DNA from: DASQUK01 sp963717085 | GTDB taxonomy: Bacteria > Actinomycetota > Acidimicrobiia > Acidimicrobiales > VFJN01 | Length of the DNA stretch: 64,000 nucleotides | Assembly: GCA_963717085.1 (NCBI GenBank) | Contig: CAVQVM010000023.1 | Span: 124,001-188,000 of the forward strand | Direction: 5' to 3' | In this document: positions 43,442 through 52,285 of the stretch, in pieces | Layout of the letters: every line of letters starts with the position of its first letter | Position numbering within the stretch: position 1 is the stretch's first letter | The notes under the pieces: generated by a model | Told to the model about the DNA's origin: nothing | The model's input: only the letters and a program-made list of their open reading frames with translations | Databases searched by the model: none | Program-made: the position numbers and the translations under genes

Positions 43442-44600
43442 ATGTTCGAGGAGCTGGGGACCGCCATCGACCAACTCGACATCCCCGCCGACGGCGCCGC
43501 CCTCACCGCTGTCTTGGGGTTGCGGGATCGGCTCGACGCTCGCATCAGCGACGCCGTCGCCGCCCACGACCACACCGGGCTGTGGGAACTCGACGGCGCC
43601 ACCTCGATGACCGCCTGGTTGGCGGACCGGGCCGCCATGCCCCGACCGCGCGCCGCCGCCACAGCCAGCCGGGCCCGCAAGCTCGCCCACCTCCCCGTCA
43701 CCGCGGGGGCGTGGCGTGACGGGGTGCTCTCGAGTGGCCAGGTCGAGGCGATCGCCGCCAACCTCGACCCCGACACCGTGGCGGTGTTCGCCGACCACGA
43801 GACGGTCATGGTGCCCACCCTGGTCGAGTTGTCGGTGCGTGACGTCGCCACCGCCATGGCCGCCTGGCGCGACTGCGCCAGCGTCCACCGCGACCCCAAA
43901 CCCGAACCGCCTCAGGGCTTGCACCTGTCCCGCACCCTGGCCGGGCGCTGGCGGCTCGACGCCAACCTCGGCCCCGAAACCGGTGAACTGCTCGCCACCG
44001 CCCTACGCCTCGCCCAGACCCCCGACACCGACGGCGAACCCGCCCGCACGGTCGCCACCCGCCGCGGCGACGCCCTCGCCGACATCTGCCGACACTTCCT
44101 GGACCACCAACACCCCCACCGCGGGGGCCGCCACCGCCCCCACCTCAACCTCATGTTGGACATCGACCGCTACCGGGCCCTGCTCGTGCCGGCGCCGCCA
44201 GCGTCGACGGCACCCCCCTCGACCGCACCAGCACCAACCGGCTGCTGTGCGACGCCGCCCTACACCGCGTGCTCAGCCACGGCCGCTCCGCCATCTTGGA
44301 CTACGGCACCGCCACCCGCACCATCCCCGCCCCCCTCTACAACACCCTGGTCGTGCGTGACCGTCACTGCCGGTTCCCCGGCTGCGACCGCCCCACCACC
44401 TGGTGCGAAGGCCACCACATCGAGACGATAACTACGGCTGGCTATTCGCGAAGGTGCTCAGTGCTCATGAGCCCGATCAGCGCCGCGATGACGACCCGCC
44501 GGTGCCGGGCTGGGATGCCGTCGTGGGCGCCCAGCAGCACGAACGAGACGCTTCTCCTTTGGAGGAGTCGCGCGGTCTGGCGGGCGGCTGTCGGACGTAG
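43442..44600 (+). pseudogene. DUF222/13E12 HNH endonuclease, frameshifted with foreign tail
   Basis: The first 750 bases encode a DUF222 domain (MFEELGTAIDQLDI; MTAWLADRA; AGAWRDGVLSSGQVEAIAAN; LNLMLDIDRYRALL). Near 44185 the frame shifts; the next frame continues RLLCDAALHRVLSHGRSAIL and the HNH core RDRHCRFPGCDRPTTWCEGHHIE. After the GHHIE the expected sequence stops and an unrelated tail begins (DDNYGWLFAKVLSAHEPDQ in a third frame, to 44600). So the gene is both frameshifted and truncated by a junction near 44425. It has a LexA-like box upstream. Confidence 0.85.
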
Positions 44601-44604
44601 CTGA

Positions 44605-45208
44605 TCCAGCCTGCTGTTCCAAGCCGTGATGTGGATCCGGGAGCTCGCCGCGCGATTGGACGATCAGGGCGGCGGGCCGACCGGTGCCAGGAGGGCCGCG
44701 CTGTCTCGTCGCTCATGCCTCACCCCTCACTCACCGTCAGGCTCGCGTGTCGGTGACTCCCGAATGTCAATGCGGCCACCACCACATTCCGCCCATCGCC
44801 GATCGGCCCCACGCTCGCATCGGCAACCGCCGGCCGCATCACCCACTGTGGATGAACCGCCACGGGGGGGCGCCAGGCATCCCCACGACGGCCAGGATTC
44901 CGATGCGCCCGCGTGGCTCGCACAGGGCGTCGAGCTTCGAGCCGGCGCCTTTTGCTGCGAGGGTGAGGGATCACGTGCGCGCCTACCCGCCCGTTCTCGC
45001 CGGACGGTCGATCGCGATTCGCAAGCCCCCACCCTCGACGGGCGAGCAGTCCACTGCCGCCGCCCGGCCGCGTGCGGCGCCGGCAAGGTGGTGACAGGAT
45101 GATCAGCAGGCCAGGGGCACCTGAGCTGAAGTGCCCATCACGTCGGCAGCGTTGGCGAGGCGGGAGGCGCACGAGCCGCATCGCCAACACACAGGATCGG
45201 AGGAAGCC
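44605..45208. other. 604-base stretch without a confident gene
   Basis: Several frames are open on both strands, as expected at this GC content, but none has motifs or a good start. One plus-strand frame reads PPVLAGRSIAIRKPPPSTGE around 44980-45040, which could be a worn gene fragment. The promoter for the cupin gene probably lies near 45100-45190. Confidence 0.4.
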
Positions 45209-45622
45209 ATGGACGAGTTCGGTACGACCGCGCACGCTGGTGGAGATCCGGTCCCCGACCAGCTCAGGTCCCTGTTCAACAACCCGGACGACGTGCGGGT
45301 GCAGCAACTCCCATGTGTGCTGCCAGGCCTGGACTCATTGGCGGTGCACTTCGGCGCAGGAGCGAGAACCGTGCCGCACCAACACCGCATGGGTCAGCAC
45401 CTGGTCTTCGTGGACGGGGTAGGTGTGGTCGCCGACGAGGGCGGTGTGCATGTCGTCCGAACAGGCGATGTCGTTAGCAACCCGCCAGGCGCCTGGCACT
45501 GGCACGGTGCCACTCCCGGTACGGCGGCGACACACGTGACGTTCGAGGCTCCCGGTGATTTCGATCTTGATGTCGAGGGCCGGGACTGGGACGACACCTA
45601 CAGCCCAGACCTGGGTACGTGA
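45209..45622 (+). CDS. Cupin-domain protein
   Basis: A strong GGAGGA site precedes the ATG at 45209. The 137-residue protein has the two cupin motifs: PHQHRMGQHLVFVDG (metal histidines and glutamine) and GDVVSNPPGAWHWHGA. It is a single-domain small barrel that could bind metal and act as an oxygenase, isomerase or sensor. It stands beside alpha/beta hydrolase genes but is separated from the next by an inverted-repeat region. Confidence 0.85.
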   Translation: MDEFGTTAHAGGDPVPDQLRSLFNNPDDVRVQQLPCVLPGLDSLAVHFGAGARTVPHQHRMGQHLVFVDGVGVVADEGGVHVVRTGDVVSNPPGAWHWHGATPGTAATHVTFEAPGDFDLDVEGRDWDDTYSPDLGT

Positions 45623-45637
45623 GCTGACAGGAGCTCG

Positions 45638-45714
45638 GGGGTCGCAACGCGTCGTCCGCTGGTGTGAACTCATACCGGTCCCCGATTCGAGGGCGTCCAA
45701 CGCGCCAGATCGAC
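45638..45714. repeat. Left copy of a ~75-base inverted repeat
   Basis: This copy is nearly identical in reverse complement to 46732-46804 (shared cores GTCGCAACGCGTCGT and CGATTCGAGGGCGTCCAACG). Together they flank the alpha/beta hydrolase gene at 45846. It adjoins an 18-base perfect hairpin. Confidence 0.85.
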
Positions 45715-45751
45715 TGCGGTCTCAGGTGGTCATCGCAGTCGATCTGGCGCG
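45701..45751. repeat. Perfect 18-base hairpin
   Basis: Bases 45701-45718 (CGCGCCAGATCGACTGCG) and 45734-45751 are exact reverse complements with a 15-base loop. Its left arm overlaps the long inverted repeat. It lies between the cupin and hydrolase genes. Confidence 0.85.
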
Positions 45752-45845
45752 CTGCCAGTCTGAGCGCCGGGGAAGCGGTGCCGGGGCTCGCAGCCGGCTG
45801 ATATCGCACCCAACGCTCCATTCGGTTCTGCGGCAGGATTCAGAC

Positions 45846-46637
45846 ATGGAGCACCTCGATGTCGACGGGATGCGGATCGCCTACACCCGCGTGGGCACCG
45901 GCCCGCCGCTCGTCCTACTTCACGGTGCGCCGTGCGACAGCCGCACCTGGCAGCGGATGCTCCCCGATCTCGCACGGGACCACACCGTCATCGCCTGGGA
46001 CGCGCCGGGTTTCGGCGAGTCGTCGGACATCGACGACAGCTGGCGAGCGCCGCAGTTCGCCGACGCCCTCATGGCCTTCGTCGCCGCGCTCGGCCTCGAT
46101 AGGCCGCACCTCGTGGGCCACTCGTTCGGGACGATGATCGCCCTGTCGCTATTCCAGCGCCACCCCGCGTCATCAGGGAGTCTCGTGCTCGTTAGTGGCT
46201 ACGCGGGCTGGGCAGGGTCGTTGCCCCCAAACGAGGTGGCGCGACGGCTCGAGATGTTCGTCGGCATGGCCGAGCTGGGCGACGCGTTCGACCCGAAGTC
46301 CTACCCGGGCCTGTTCTCTGACCTCATACCGGCCGACCGCGACGCCGAGATGGCCGCGATGATGCGCGAGAACATACGTCCGGCAACGGTTCGAGCGGCG
46401 GGCTACATCGGGGCGGAGACCGACCTCCGGCCGGTGCTGCCCACCGTCGACGTGCCGACGTTGGTGCTGCACGGCGAGGCGGACGCTCGGTCGCCGCTCA
46501 CGAACGCCGAGGCGCTCCATGCTGCGATCTCGACATCGCAGCTCGTTGTGCTCCCGAAGCTGGGCCATGCGTGTGTGCTGGAGGACCCCGAGGCCTGTGC
46601 GACCGAGATCCGCCGGTTCGTCAATAGCGTGAGCTGA
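45846..46637 (+). CDS. Alpha/beta hydrolase (flanked by inverted repeats)
   Basis: This 263-residue enzyme has the oxyanion motif LVLLHGAPCDSRTW, the segment IAWDAPGFGES, the nucleophile elbow GHSFGTM, the late aspartate in LVLHGEADARSP and the histidine in KLGHACVLEDP. This is a complete catalytic triad of the haloperoxidase/epoxide-hydrolase type. The start is the ATG at 45846. About 75-base inverted repeats lie on both sides, so the gene may have moved as a unit. Confidence 0.9.
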   Translation: MEHLDVDGMRIAYTRVGTGPPLVLLHGAPCDSRTWQRMLPDLARDHTVIAWDAPGFGESSDIDDSWRAPQFADALMAFVAALGLDRPHLVGHSFGTMIALSLFQRHPASSGSLVLVSGYAGWAGSLPPNEVARRLEMFVGMAELGDAFDPKSYPGLFSDLIPADRDAEMAAMMRENIRPATVRAAGYIGAETDLRPVLPTVDVPTLVLHGEADARSPLTNAEALHAAISTSQLVVLPKLGHACVLEDPEACATEIRRFVNSVS

Positions 46638-46731
46638 ACGTCAGCCGCTGGTCGACAAGTCAGCCACCTGAGTACTCGTGTCCACAGACCGTCCTGTTCC
46701 GTGGCCCGCCGGAACTCGGGCGGACGCATCC

Positions 46732-46804
46732 GTCGATCTGGCGCGTTGGACGCCCTCGAATCGAGGTCCGGTGTGAGTTCACACCGAACGACGCGTTGCG
46801 ACCC
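46732..46804. repeat. Right copy of the ~75-base inverted repeat
   Basis: It is the reverse complement of 45638-45714 with a four-base gap and a few substitutions. It ends just before the gene at 46831. Confidence 0.85.
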
Positions 46805-46830
46805 GCCCGGTGGATGAGTAGTCATGTGCC

Positions 46831-47484
46831 ATGGCGGCGCGACGCCCTGAAAGACGCCGAGCGACCGCCTGGGTGAAGGACGAGCCGTTCGCAGTTGAGT
46901 TCGCTGAGATCGACATCGCGCAAGAGCACATGACCGCAACCGGCGTTGCCATAGGCACTGGACCGGTTCCGTACCGGCTCGACTACGAGCTGGAGACGAC
47001 GAAGGGCTTCGTGACGGTGCGGCTGCGCGCCACCAGCCGCGGCGAGGGGTGGCGGCGCGAACTTGACCTCCGCCGCGAAGCCGACGGCTTGTGGACCGTG
47101 GCCGCCGATGAGGGCGGTCACATCGAGCTACCGCCCGCCGGCGGCGACACTGCAGGTCTCGCGAGCGCGCTCGACTGCGATCTCGGGCTATCGCCGGTCA
47201 CGAACATGATGCCAATCCTCCGCCACGGCCTCCTCGATGGCGGCGGGCCGATCGATTTCACCATGGCCTGGGTCGCCGTTCCGGCACTCGCGGTGCAGCC
47301 GGACGGCCAGCGCTACCGCCACATCCGTTCGGCTGCAGATCACCGCGTCATCCGCTACGAAGCAACCGACGGCAGCTTCGCCGCCGACATCATCGTCGAC
47401 CTTGACGCCGTTGTGGTCGACTATCCCGCCATAGCGCGGCGGCTATTCGACAGCGCCCTACCGCCCCGCAGCAGCGAGCGCTGA
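46831..47484 (+). CDS. Putative glycolipid-binding domain protein (DUF1089-like)
   Basis: This 217-residue beta-rich protein matches the pattern of the putative glycolipid-binding family: an N-terminal VKDEPFAVEFAEI, repeated antiparallel strands (GTVPYRLDYELE-like; FVTVRLRATSRG), and SPVTNMMPILRHGLLDGG followed by MAWVAVPALAV and QRYRHIRSAAD. The family is widespread but of unproven function. The start is the ATG at 46831, immediately downstream of the right inverted repeat. Confidence 0.7.
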   Translation: MAARRPERRRATAWVKDEPFAVEFAEIDIAQEHMTATGVAIGTGPVPYRLDYELETTKGFVTVRLRATSRGEGWRRELDLRREADGLWTVAADEGGHIELPPAGGDTAGLASALDCDLGLSPVTNMMPILRHGLLDGGGPIDFTMAWVAVPALAVQPDGQRYRHIRSAADHRVIRYEATDGSFAADIIVDLDAVVVDYPAIARRLFDSALPPRSSER

Positions 47485-47841
47485 CAGTCCAGCCGTCGAT
47501 CGCAACGTCCAGGCCCCGACTGACACGTAATCGGCGATCTGTCGCGGTCGCCGCCTTCGGTCGCACCGGCGACCAAGCCACGACCGTCTGGCCCGAAGCG
47601 CGTACCGATTGCCCGGACCGCGCTCGGTCTGCCACTGACATAGCCGGTACAGATCGCCGGCGCTCTTGATCGGCAGATCTAGGCGCGGTGGTCCGTCCCC
47701 GATCGGCACTTCTGCCACGCGGGGTCAGCCGGCTCGGTTGCGCGTTCTGGGACACCTTCGCCCCTGGTTTGGGCGCACGTCGCTGTCGTTCTGGTCCTCG
47801 ACGCCTCCCGGGCAAGGCCGTCTATTCGCCGCGTCTCGCGG
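47485..47841. other. Intergenic stretch with no gene seen
   Basis: This 357-base gap lies between convergent genes. Neither strand has a frame with recognisable motifs. GC skew and codon use look less gene-like than the neighbours. I see no clear terminator hairpin. Confidence 0.4.
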
Positions 47842-48666
47842 CTACCACAGCTGTGGTGCTTGGAGAGCGTCGGAACAAAAGGCGGCGATCGCCGCGGCGA
47901 CGGGTCCGGGGGCTTCCATCTGGAGCAGGTGGCTGGCGCCGGGGATGTCCGCGTCGTGACACTGCGGGAACCACTCGTGGAGCAGCTCATGACCTTCGAC
48001 GAACAAGGGGCTCGTCTTGGAGCCGAGCACGGACAGAACCGGGCACGTGATGGCCGTGGCCTGCTCGGGTCCGAAGGTCCAGTCGGATACGGCAGGTAGC
48101 TCGCTGACGAAGAACGTGGCGGCGTCCTTCACCGCCTGCGCGATCCCTCCGGGCACCGTCCGCTCGATCGCATTGCGCCAGTCGCGATCACCGACGAGAG
48201 CCAGGAAGCCATGGACGGCACTTTCCGCGTCGCCACCTTCGTAGCGTCCGACGAGGGGCATGACCAGGTCGACGAAGGCCGCGCCGCTCGGCACCATCAT
48301 GAGCGCCGGCTCCAGCAGGACAAGCGACGACACCCTGGTGGGGTGGCGGGACGCGATCTCGAGGGCTATGGATCCGCCGCTCGAGTGGCCCACCACATGA
48401 GCACGATCGACTCCGAGGTGCTCGAGGAGCCCGACGGCATCGTCGGCGTGCACGGCGACCGCCGTTGCCCACGCCTCGAGCGGGCAGCTGCTTCCGCCGA
48501 CGCCGCGTCGGTGGTAGCGGATGCGCTGGAACCGGTCGAGGGCCGGATCCTCAACGAGTGGCCGCATGGCGTCTGCCATGTGGGCGCCGTGGATGAACAG
48601 GATCGGCTCGCCCCGACCCACGACCTCGTAGGCGACTTCGACGCCGTTGACCTTGACGTGTCGCAT
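47842..48666 (-). CDS. Alpha/beta hydrolase
   Basis: The 274-residue protein starts MRHVKVNGVEVAYEVVGRG after a GGAGG site. It has the oxyanion region LFIHGAHMAD, the nucleophile elbow GHSSGGS and a late histidine in PGASHLLQMEAP. The acid residue is less certain. It is one of four alpha/beta hydrolase domains in the 45.8-50.8 kb stretch, and is divergent from the hydrolase-cyclase fusion. Confidence 0.87.
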   Translation of the reverse strand: MRHVKVNGVEVAYEVVGRGEPILFIHGAHMADAMRPLVEDPALDRFQRIRYHRRGVGGSSCPLEAWATAVAVHADDAVGLLEHLGVDRAHVVGHSSGGSIALEIASRHPTRVSSLVLLEPALMMVPSGAAFVDLVMPLVGRYEGGDAESAVHGFLALVGDRDWRNAIERTVPGGIAQAVKDAATFFVSELPAVSDWTFGPEQATAITCPVLSVLGSKTSPLFVEGHELLHEWFPQCHDADIPGASHLLQMEAPGPVAAAIAAFCSDALQAPQLW

Positions 48667-48828
48667 TGGCTTGTCCTCCGTCGAGCTGTGGACTCGTTCG
48701 GGACGAAGGGCGCCACAGGCGCCGTCGCGTCGCGACGCGACGTGTAGCGCCTGATGGGTGGCCCGCGGCATCGGCCGCGGGTGGAGGAGCAGAATGGTGG
48801 AGCGCAACCAGGACTGGGAGAGGCAGCG

Positions 48829-50805
48829 ATGAGCCAGCCGGTCACGCGGTACGCCAGGGCGGGCGATGTGAGCATCGCCTACCAGGTCATCGGTGAGGGT
48901 CCGGTGGATCTCGTGTGGGCCTACGGGCTGGCGTCCAACGTCGAGGTGTTCTGGGAAGAGCCGTCGCTTGCCGCGTTCTTCCGGCGGCTGGCCGAGTTCA
49001 GTCGGCTTCTCATCTTCGATCGCCGGGGCTGCGGGCTCTCGGACCGAGGCGGCGTGTTGACCACCCCGACACTCGAGGAACGCGCGGACGACATCCTCGC
49101 CGTGCTCGACGCCGTGGGCGCCGAGCGGGCCTCGATCCTCGGGGTATCGGAGGGCGCCGGGTTGGCCGCCGTGTTCGCGTCGACCCACCCGGAGCGAACC
49201 ACCAGCATCATCCTGTACGGCACGGTCTGCCGCCTCCCGGACATCGAGCATCCGCTGGACTGGCACGACGAGCAGCGCGCCATGGAATTCCTCGCCGGCA
49301 TGGGCGCAGGGTGGGGAACGGAGGAGGCGGCCGAAGCCGGGGTGCCCCTATGGGCGGCGAGCATGACAGGCGACGCCGACTTCACCAGATGGCTCGGCCG
49401 CTACATGCGCCAGTCGGTGAGCCGCAACGAGATCGTGCCGCTGCTGATGACGAACTTCGCGTACGCCCTCCCCGATGTCTTCCCGGCAGTGCGCGTGCCG
49501 GCGCTCGTTCTCAACCGCCGCGACGATCCCCTGGCGCCGGTGGCCTACGCCCGTCGCATCGCGTCACTGATCCCCGACGGTCACCTCGTCGAGCTGGACG
49601 GAGTCGACCACCTCCCCTTCGTCGGCGACGCCGAGGCGGTAGCGACCGAGATCGAGGAGTTCCTGGTCGGCTCACGAGCGCACACCGCCCGTCAGCGGCG
49701 CCTGCTAACGCTCGTGTTCACCGACATCGCCCAGTCGACCACACGGGTCGTCGAGCGGGGCGACGATGTCTGGCGTGAGCTCCTGGCCGCCCACGACCAG
49801 GACGTGCGGCGGCACCTCGCCCGCTTCAGTGGCCAAGAAGTCAAACACCTCGGCGATGGCTTCTTGGCCGCTTTCGACGGCCCCGCCCGCGCCATCCGCT
49901 GCGCCCTCGGCATCAGCGACGCTGCCGAGCGACGCGGCCTTTCCCTCCGGGTCGGCGTCCACACTGGTGAGTGCGAGATCGTGGACGGGGACGTTCACGG
50001 CATCGCCGTGCACGTCGGTGCCCGACTTGCCGACCTGGCCGAGCCAGGCGAGATCCTGGCATCGAGCACCGTACGCGACCTCGTCGCCGGCTCGGGCGTC
50101 CGCTTCGGCGAGGGACGTGACGTCGAGCTGGCCGGGATCGCCGGGAACCGGACGGTCTTGCCCGTGGTCCGCCAGGGCGTCAGACCCGACGTCGCCCGTC
50201 GGCTCGCCAGCGAACAGGCCAACGTGTTCCGCCGTGACGGCGAGTACTGGACCGTCGGCTACCGGGGCCTCGTGGTGACCCTCCGGGACAGCAAGGGCCT
50301 CCACGACCTCGCTCACCTGCTCACCGAACCCCGACGCGAGATCCACGTCCTCGATCTCATAGCGGTGGGAACCGGTGCCCGGTCCGTCTCCGCGAGCGCG
50401 GCCGCCCAGGCGGGACTCGCCATTCAAGGTCGGGGCGAGCCAGTGACCGACCACACGGCCCTGGCCCAGTACAAGCGCCGAATCGCCGAGCTCGAAACCG
50501 AGATCGACCAGGCCCACGAACGCGGCGACGGTGAAGCGGCGGCGGTGGCCCAGGAGGAGCGCGACGCGCTCATCACCCAGCTGACCGCCGCTTACGGCCT
50601 CGGCGGTCGCTCCCGCCGAACACCCGACCACGTCGAGCGCGCCAGGAAAGCAGTCAGCCGCCGGCTGCGCGACGCCATCACCCGGATCGCGCACGCCCAC
50701 CCCCGGCTCGGACGGCATCTCGACGCTTCCATACGCACCGGTGCGTTCTGCTCGTACCAGCCAGAGCGAGACACCGTGTGGGCGATCGAAACCCATACGG
50801 GCTGA
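48829..50805 (+). CDS. Alpha/beta hydrolase fused to a class III adenylate cyclase
   Basis: This is a 658-residue multidomain protein. Residues 1-280 form an alpha/beta hydrolase, with elbow GVSEGAG (Ser107) and late His261. Residues 290-450 form a class III nucleotide cyclase: FTDI (metal Asp299), substrate Lys339, second metal Asp343 in HLGDGF and Arg399 in VGARL. The transition-state asparagine usual before AARL is histidine. The C-terminal 200 residues (RDGEYWTVGYRGLVVTLRDS, a coiled coil, then SRRLRDAITRIA) recur in actinobacterial regulators. It probably senses a small molecule and makes cyclic nucleotide. Confidence 0.87.
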   Translation: MSQPVTRYARAGDVSIAYQVIGEGPVDLVWAYGLASNVEVFWEEPSLAAFFRRLAEFSRLLIFDRRGCGLSDRGGVLTTPTLEERADDILAVLDAVGAERASILGVSEGAGLAAVFASTHPERTTSIILYGTVCRLPDIEHPLDWHDEQRAMEFLAGMGAGWGTEEAAEAGVPLWAASMTGDADFTRWLGRYMRQSVSRNEIVPLLMTNFAYALPDVFPAVRVPALVLNRRDDPLAPVAYARRIASLIPDGHLVELDGVDHLPFVGDAEAVATEIEEFLVGSRAHTARQRRLLTLVFTDIAQSTTRVVERGDDVWRELLAAHDQDVRRHLARFSGQEVKHLGDGFLAAFDGPARAIRCALGISDAAERRGLSLRVGVHTGECEIVDGDVHGIAVHVGARLADLAEPGEILASSTVRDLVAGSGVRFGEGRDVELAGIAGNRTVLPVVRQGVRPDVARRLASEQANVFRRDGEYWTVGYRGLVVTLRDSKGLHDLAHLLTEPRREIHVLDLIAVGTGARSVSASAAAQAGLAIQGRGEPVTDHTALAQYKRRIAELETEIDQAHERGDGEAAAVAQEERDALITQLTAAYGLGGRSRRTPDHVERARKAVSRRLRDAITRIAHAHPRLGRHLDASIRTGAFCSYQPERDTVWAIETHTG

Positions 50806-51320
50806 CCATCCACCCGACCGACTGGGATTGCTCGCGGCGCGGCCATTGACCGTGCCGGAGTGAAGTTGCCTCCCGCGACCAAGTCGGCAGTTCGTTCGGC
50901 AACAGCCACGCCCCCATGCTCGTCCTTCTCGCGCCCCAGCCTCGCTGGCGTCCAGTCGCGGGCGCGTCGACCGTGTCCCCGAACGCGCGGCGCGGGCGGC
51001 CGGTGGGGGTAGCACCAAACGCCGGGTCGGTGGCGCGCGGCGCGCACCATTGCCCACTGCGTGCGGCCCCCGCTCGGCCGATCGTCCGCACAGAACGACA
51101 CGGCGTGAGATCGGCAAATCTGGCACGGCGGACGGACCTGCGAACGAGCCTCGCTTGTGACTCCGAAACCGTCGTTCTGGGGGGCTCCAGTGACCAACCG
51201 CTCAGATCAGCCGCGGGGCGACGTCGCTCAGCCGTCCGAGTGACGCTTTGGTCCGTCAGCGAAATGGATCCTCACCGTCGGCGCCTCCGCGCCGCCGTCA
51301 AGCAATGCCCCCAGATCAGA
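50806..51320. other. 515-base stretch without a supported gene
   Basis: It lies between convergent genes. Open frames run through it on both strands but lack starts with ribosome-binding sites and carry no motif. The segment around 51000-51060 is extremely GC-rich (GCGCGGCGCGGGCGGCC-type). It may be worn-out coding sequence. Confidence 0.4.
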
Positions 51321-52235
51321 TCACGCCGCGAGTGCCTGCGCGGCAGCGGCGATCTTGCCTTGGCCAGCGGCGGTCAACTCTCCGACAATGCCCACGAAGT
51401 TGGGGTGTTGGAGGCCCGAGACGAGGAAGGTCCACCGGTAGGCGCGCTGTTGGTGGGCGCGGATGTCGTCGCGCTCGTCGTCGGTGAAGCTGCGGCCGGT
51501 GGCCAGCTGGAGCGCGTCGATGTCCAGCTCGACCTGTTGGGCAAGGAGCCCGTCGACGGCCCCGCCCAGCTCGAGCAGCTGGTCGATCGCCTGTTCTCGC
51601 TGGTCGGCGGTCAAGGTGCTGGCGACCTCGTCGATCAGCAGGCTGTCCATGCGGGCGTGGCGGGATTCGTCGATCCAGTGGAAGCGGAGGATGTCGCGGA
51701 ACAGCTCGTCGAGCTCGGCGCGGTCACGGACGTGTTCGACGTAGTGGAGCTGGGTGAACCACTCGATCATGCTCGTCAGCAGCAGCGCGGTCAGCGGCGA
51801 CGTGCCGAGCACGGCGCCGGCGACCTCTTCACGGCCGGGCACCAGGCCGCAGCTGGTGCCGAACCCCTCATCGAACTGGTCGCACGCCCGGCGCAGCATC
51901 TCCTGGTGCTTGACCTCCTCCTCGGCGAAGCGCAGCAGTGACCACAGCCGGGTCTCGTCGCCGTAGACGTCGGCCCGGGCGCGGTCCATCACCAGGGGGA
52001 CGATGTACTCCTCGACGAAGGCGAAGATGTGGCAGTAGCTGTTGCCACGGATCTGGTTCAGCATGCGTTTCTCGTCGTCGATCAGGCAGCCGATGCGGCT
52101 GACTCCGGCGATCCGGTCGGGCAGGAACGGCTTCGTGAAGTCGAAGGTGCGGCCTCGGAAGCAGTCATCCACCGTCCAGGCGTTCTTCACCGAGCCGTCG
52201 AGGCAGGTCTCGTAGCTGTACTGGTGGGTCAACAT
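51321..52235 (-). CDS. AurF-like diiron oxygenase-type protein
   Basis: This 304-residue helical protein carries a ferritin-like diiron site: Glu75 (FVEEYI), Glu107xxHis110 (AEEEVKH), Glu158 (MIEWF) and Glu190xxHis193 (DESRH). Related proteins include N-oxygenases such as AurF and CmlI. It is probably the last gene of the sigma-factor operon, 50 bases after the methyltransferase. A role as an oxygenase acting with the two methyltransferases is inference. Confidence 0.8.
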   Translation of the reverse strand: MLTHQYSYETCLDGSVKNAWTVDDCFRGRTFDFTKPFLPDRIAGVSRIGCLIDDEKRMLNQIRGNSYCHIFAFVEEYIVPLVMDRARADVYGDETRLWSLLRFAEEEVKHQEMLRRACDQFDEGFGTSCGLVPGREEVAGAVLGTSPLTALLLTSMIEWFTQLHYVEHVRDRAELDELFRDILRFHWIDESRHARMDSLLIDEVASTLTADQREQAIDQLLELGGAVDGLLAQQVELDIDALQLATGRSFTDDERDDIRAHQQRAYRWTFLVSGLQHPNFVGIVGELTAAGQGKIAAAAQALAA

Positions 52236-52285
52236 GGGTCGGTCCTCTCTTGTCGTGCGGTTCTCATCGGCGGTTGGGTGGTTAC

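Noticed and set aside
43207..43899. Minus-strand frame over the DUF222 start
   Set aside because: Shadow of the DUF222 gene and of intergenic sequence; no motif and no ribosome-binding site.
44720..45307. Minus-strand frame across the cupin start and the gap before it
   Set aside because: Overlaps the start of the well-supported cupin gene and shows no recognisable features.
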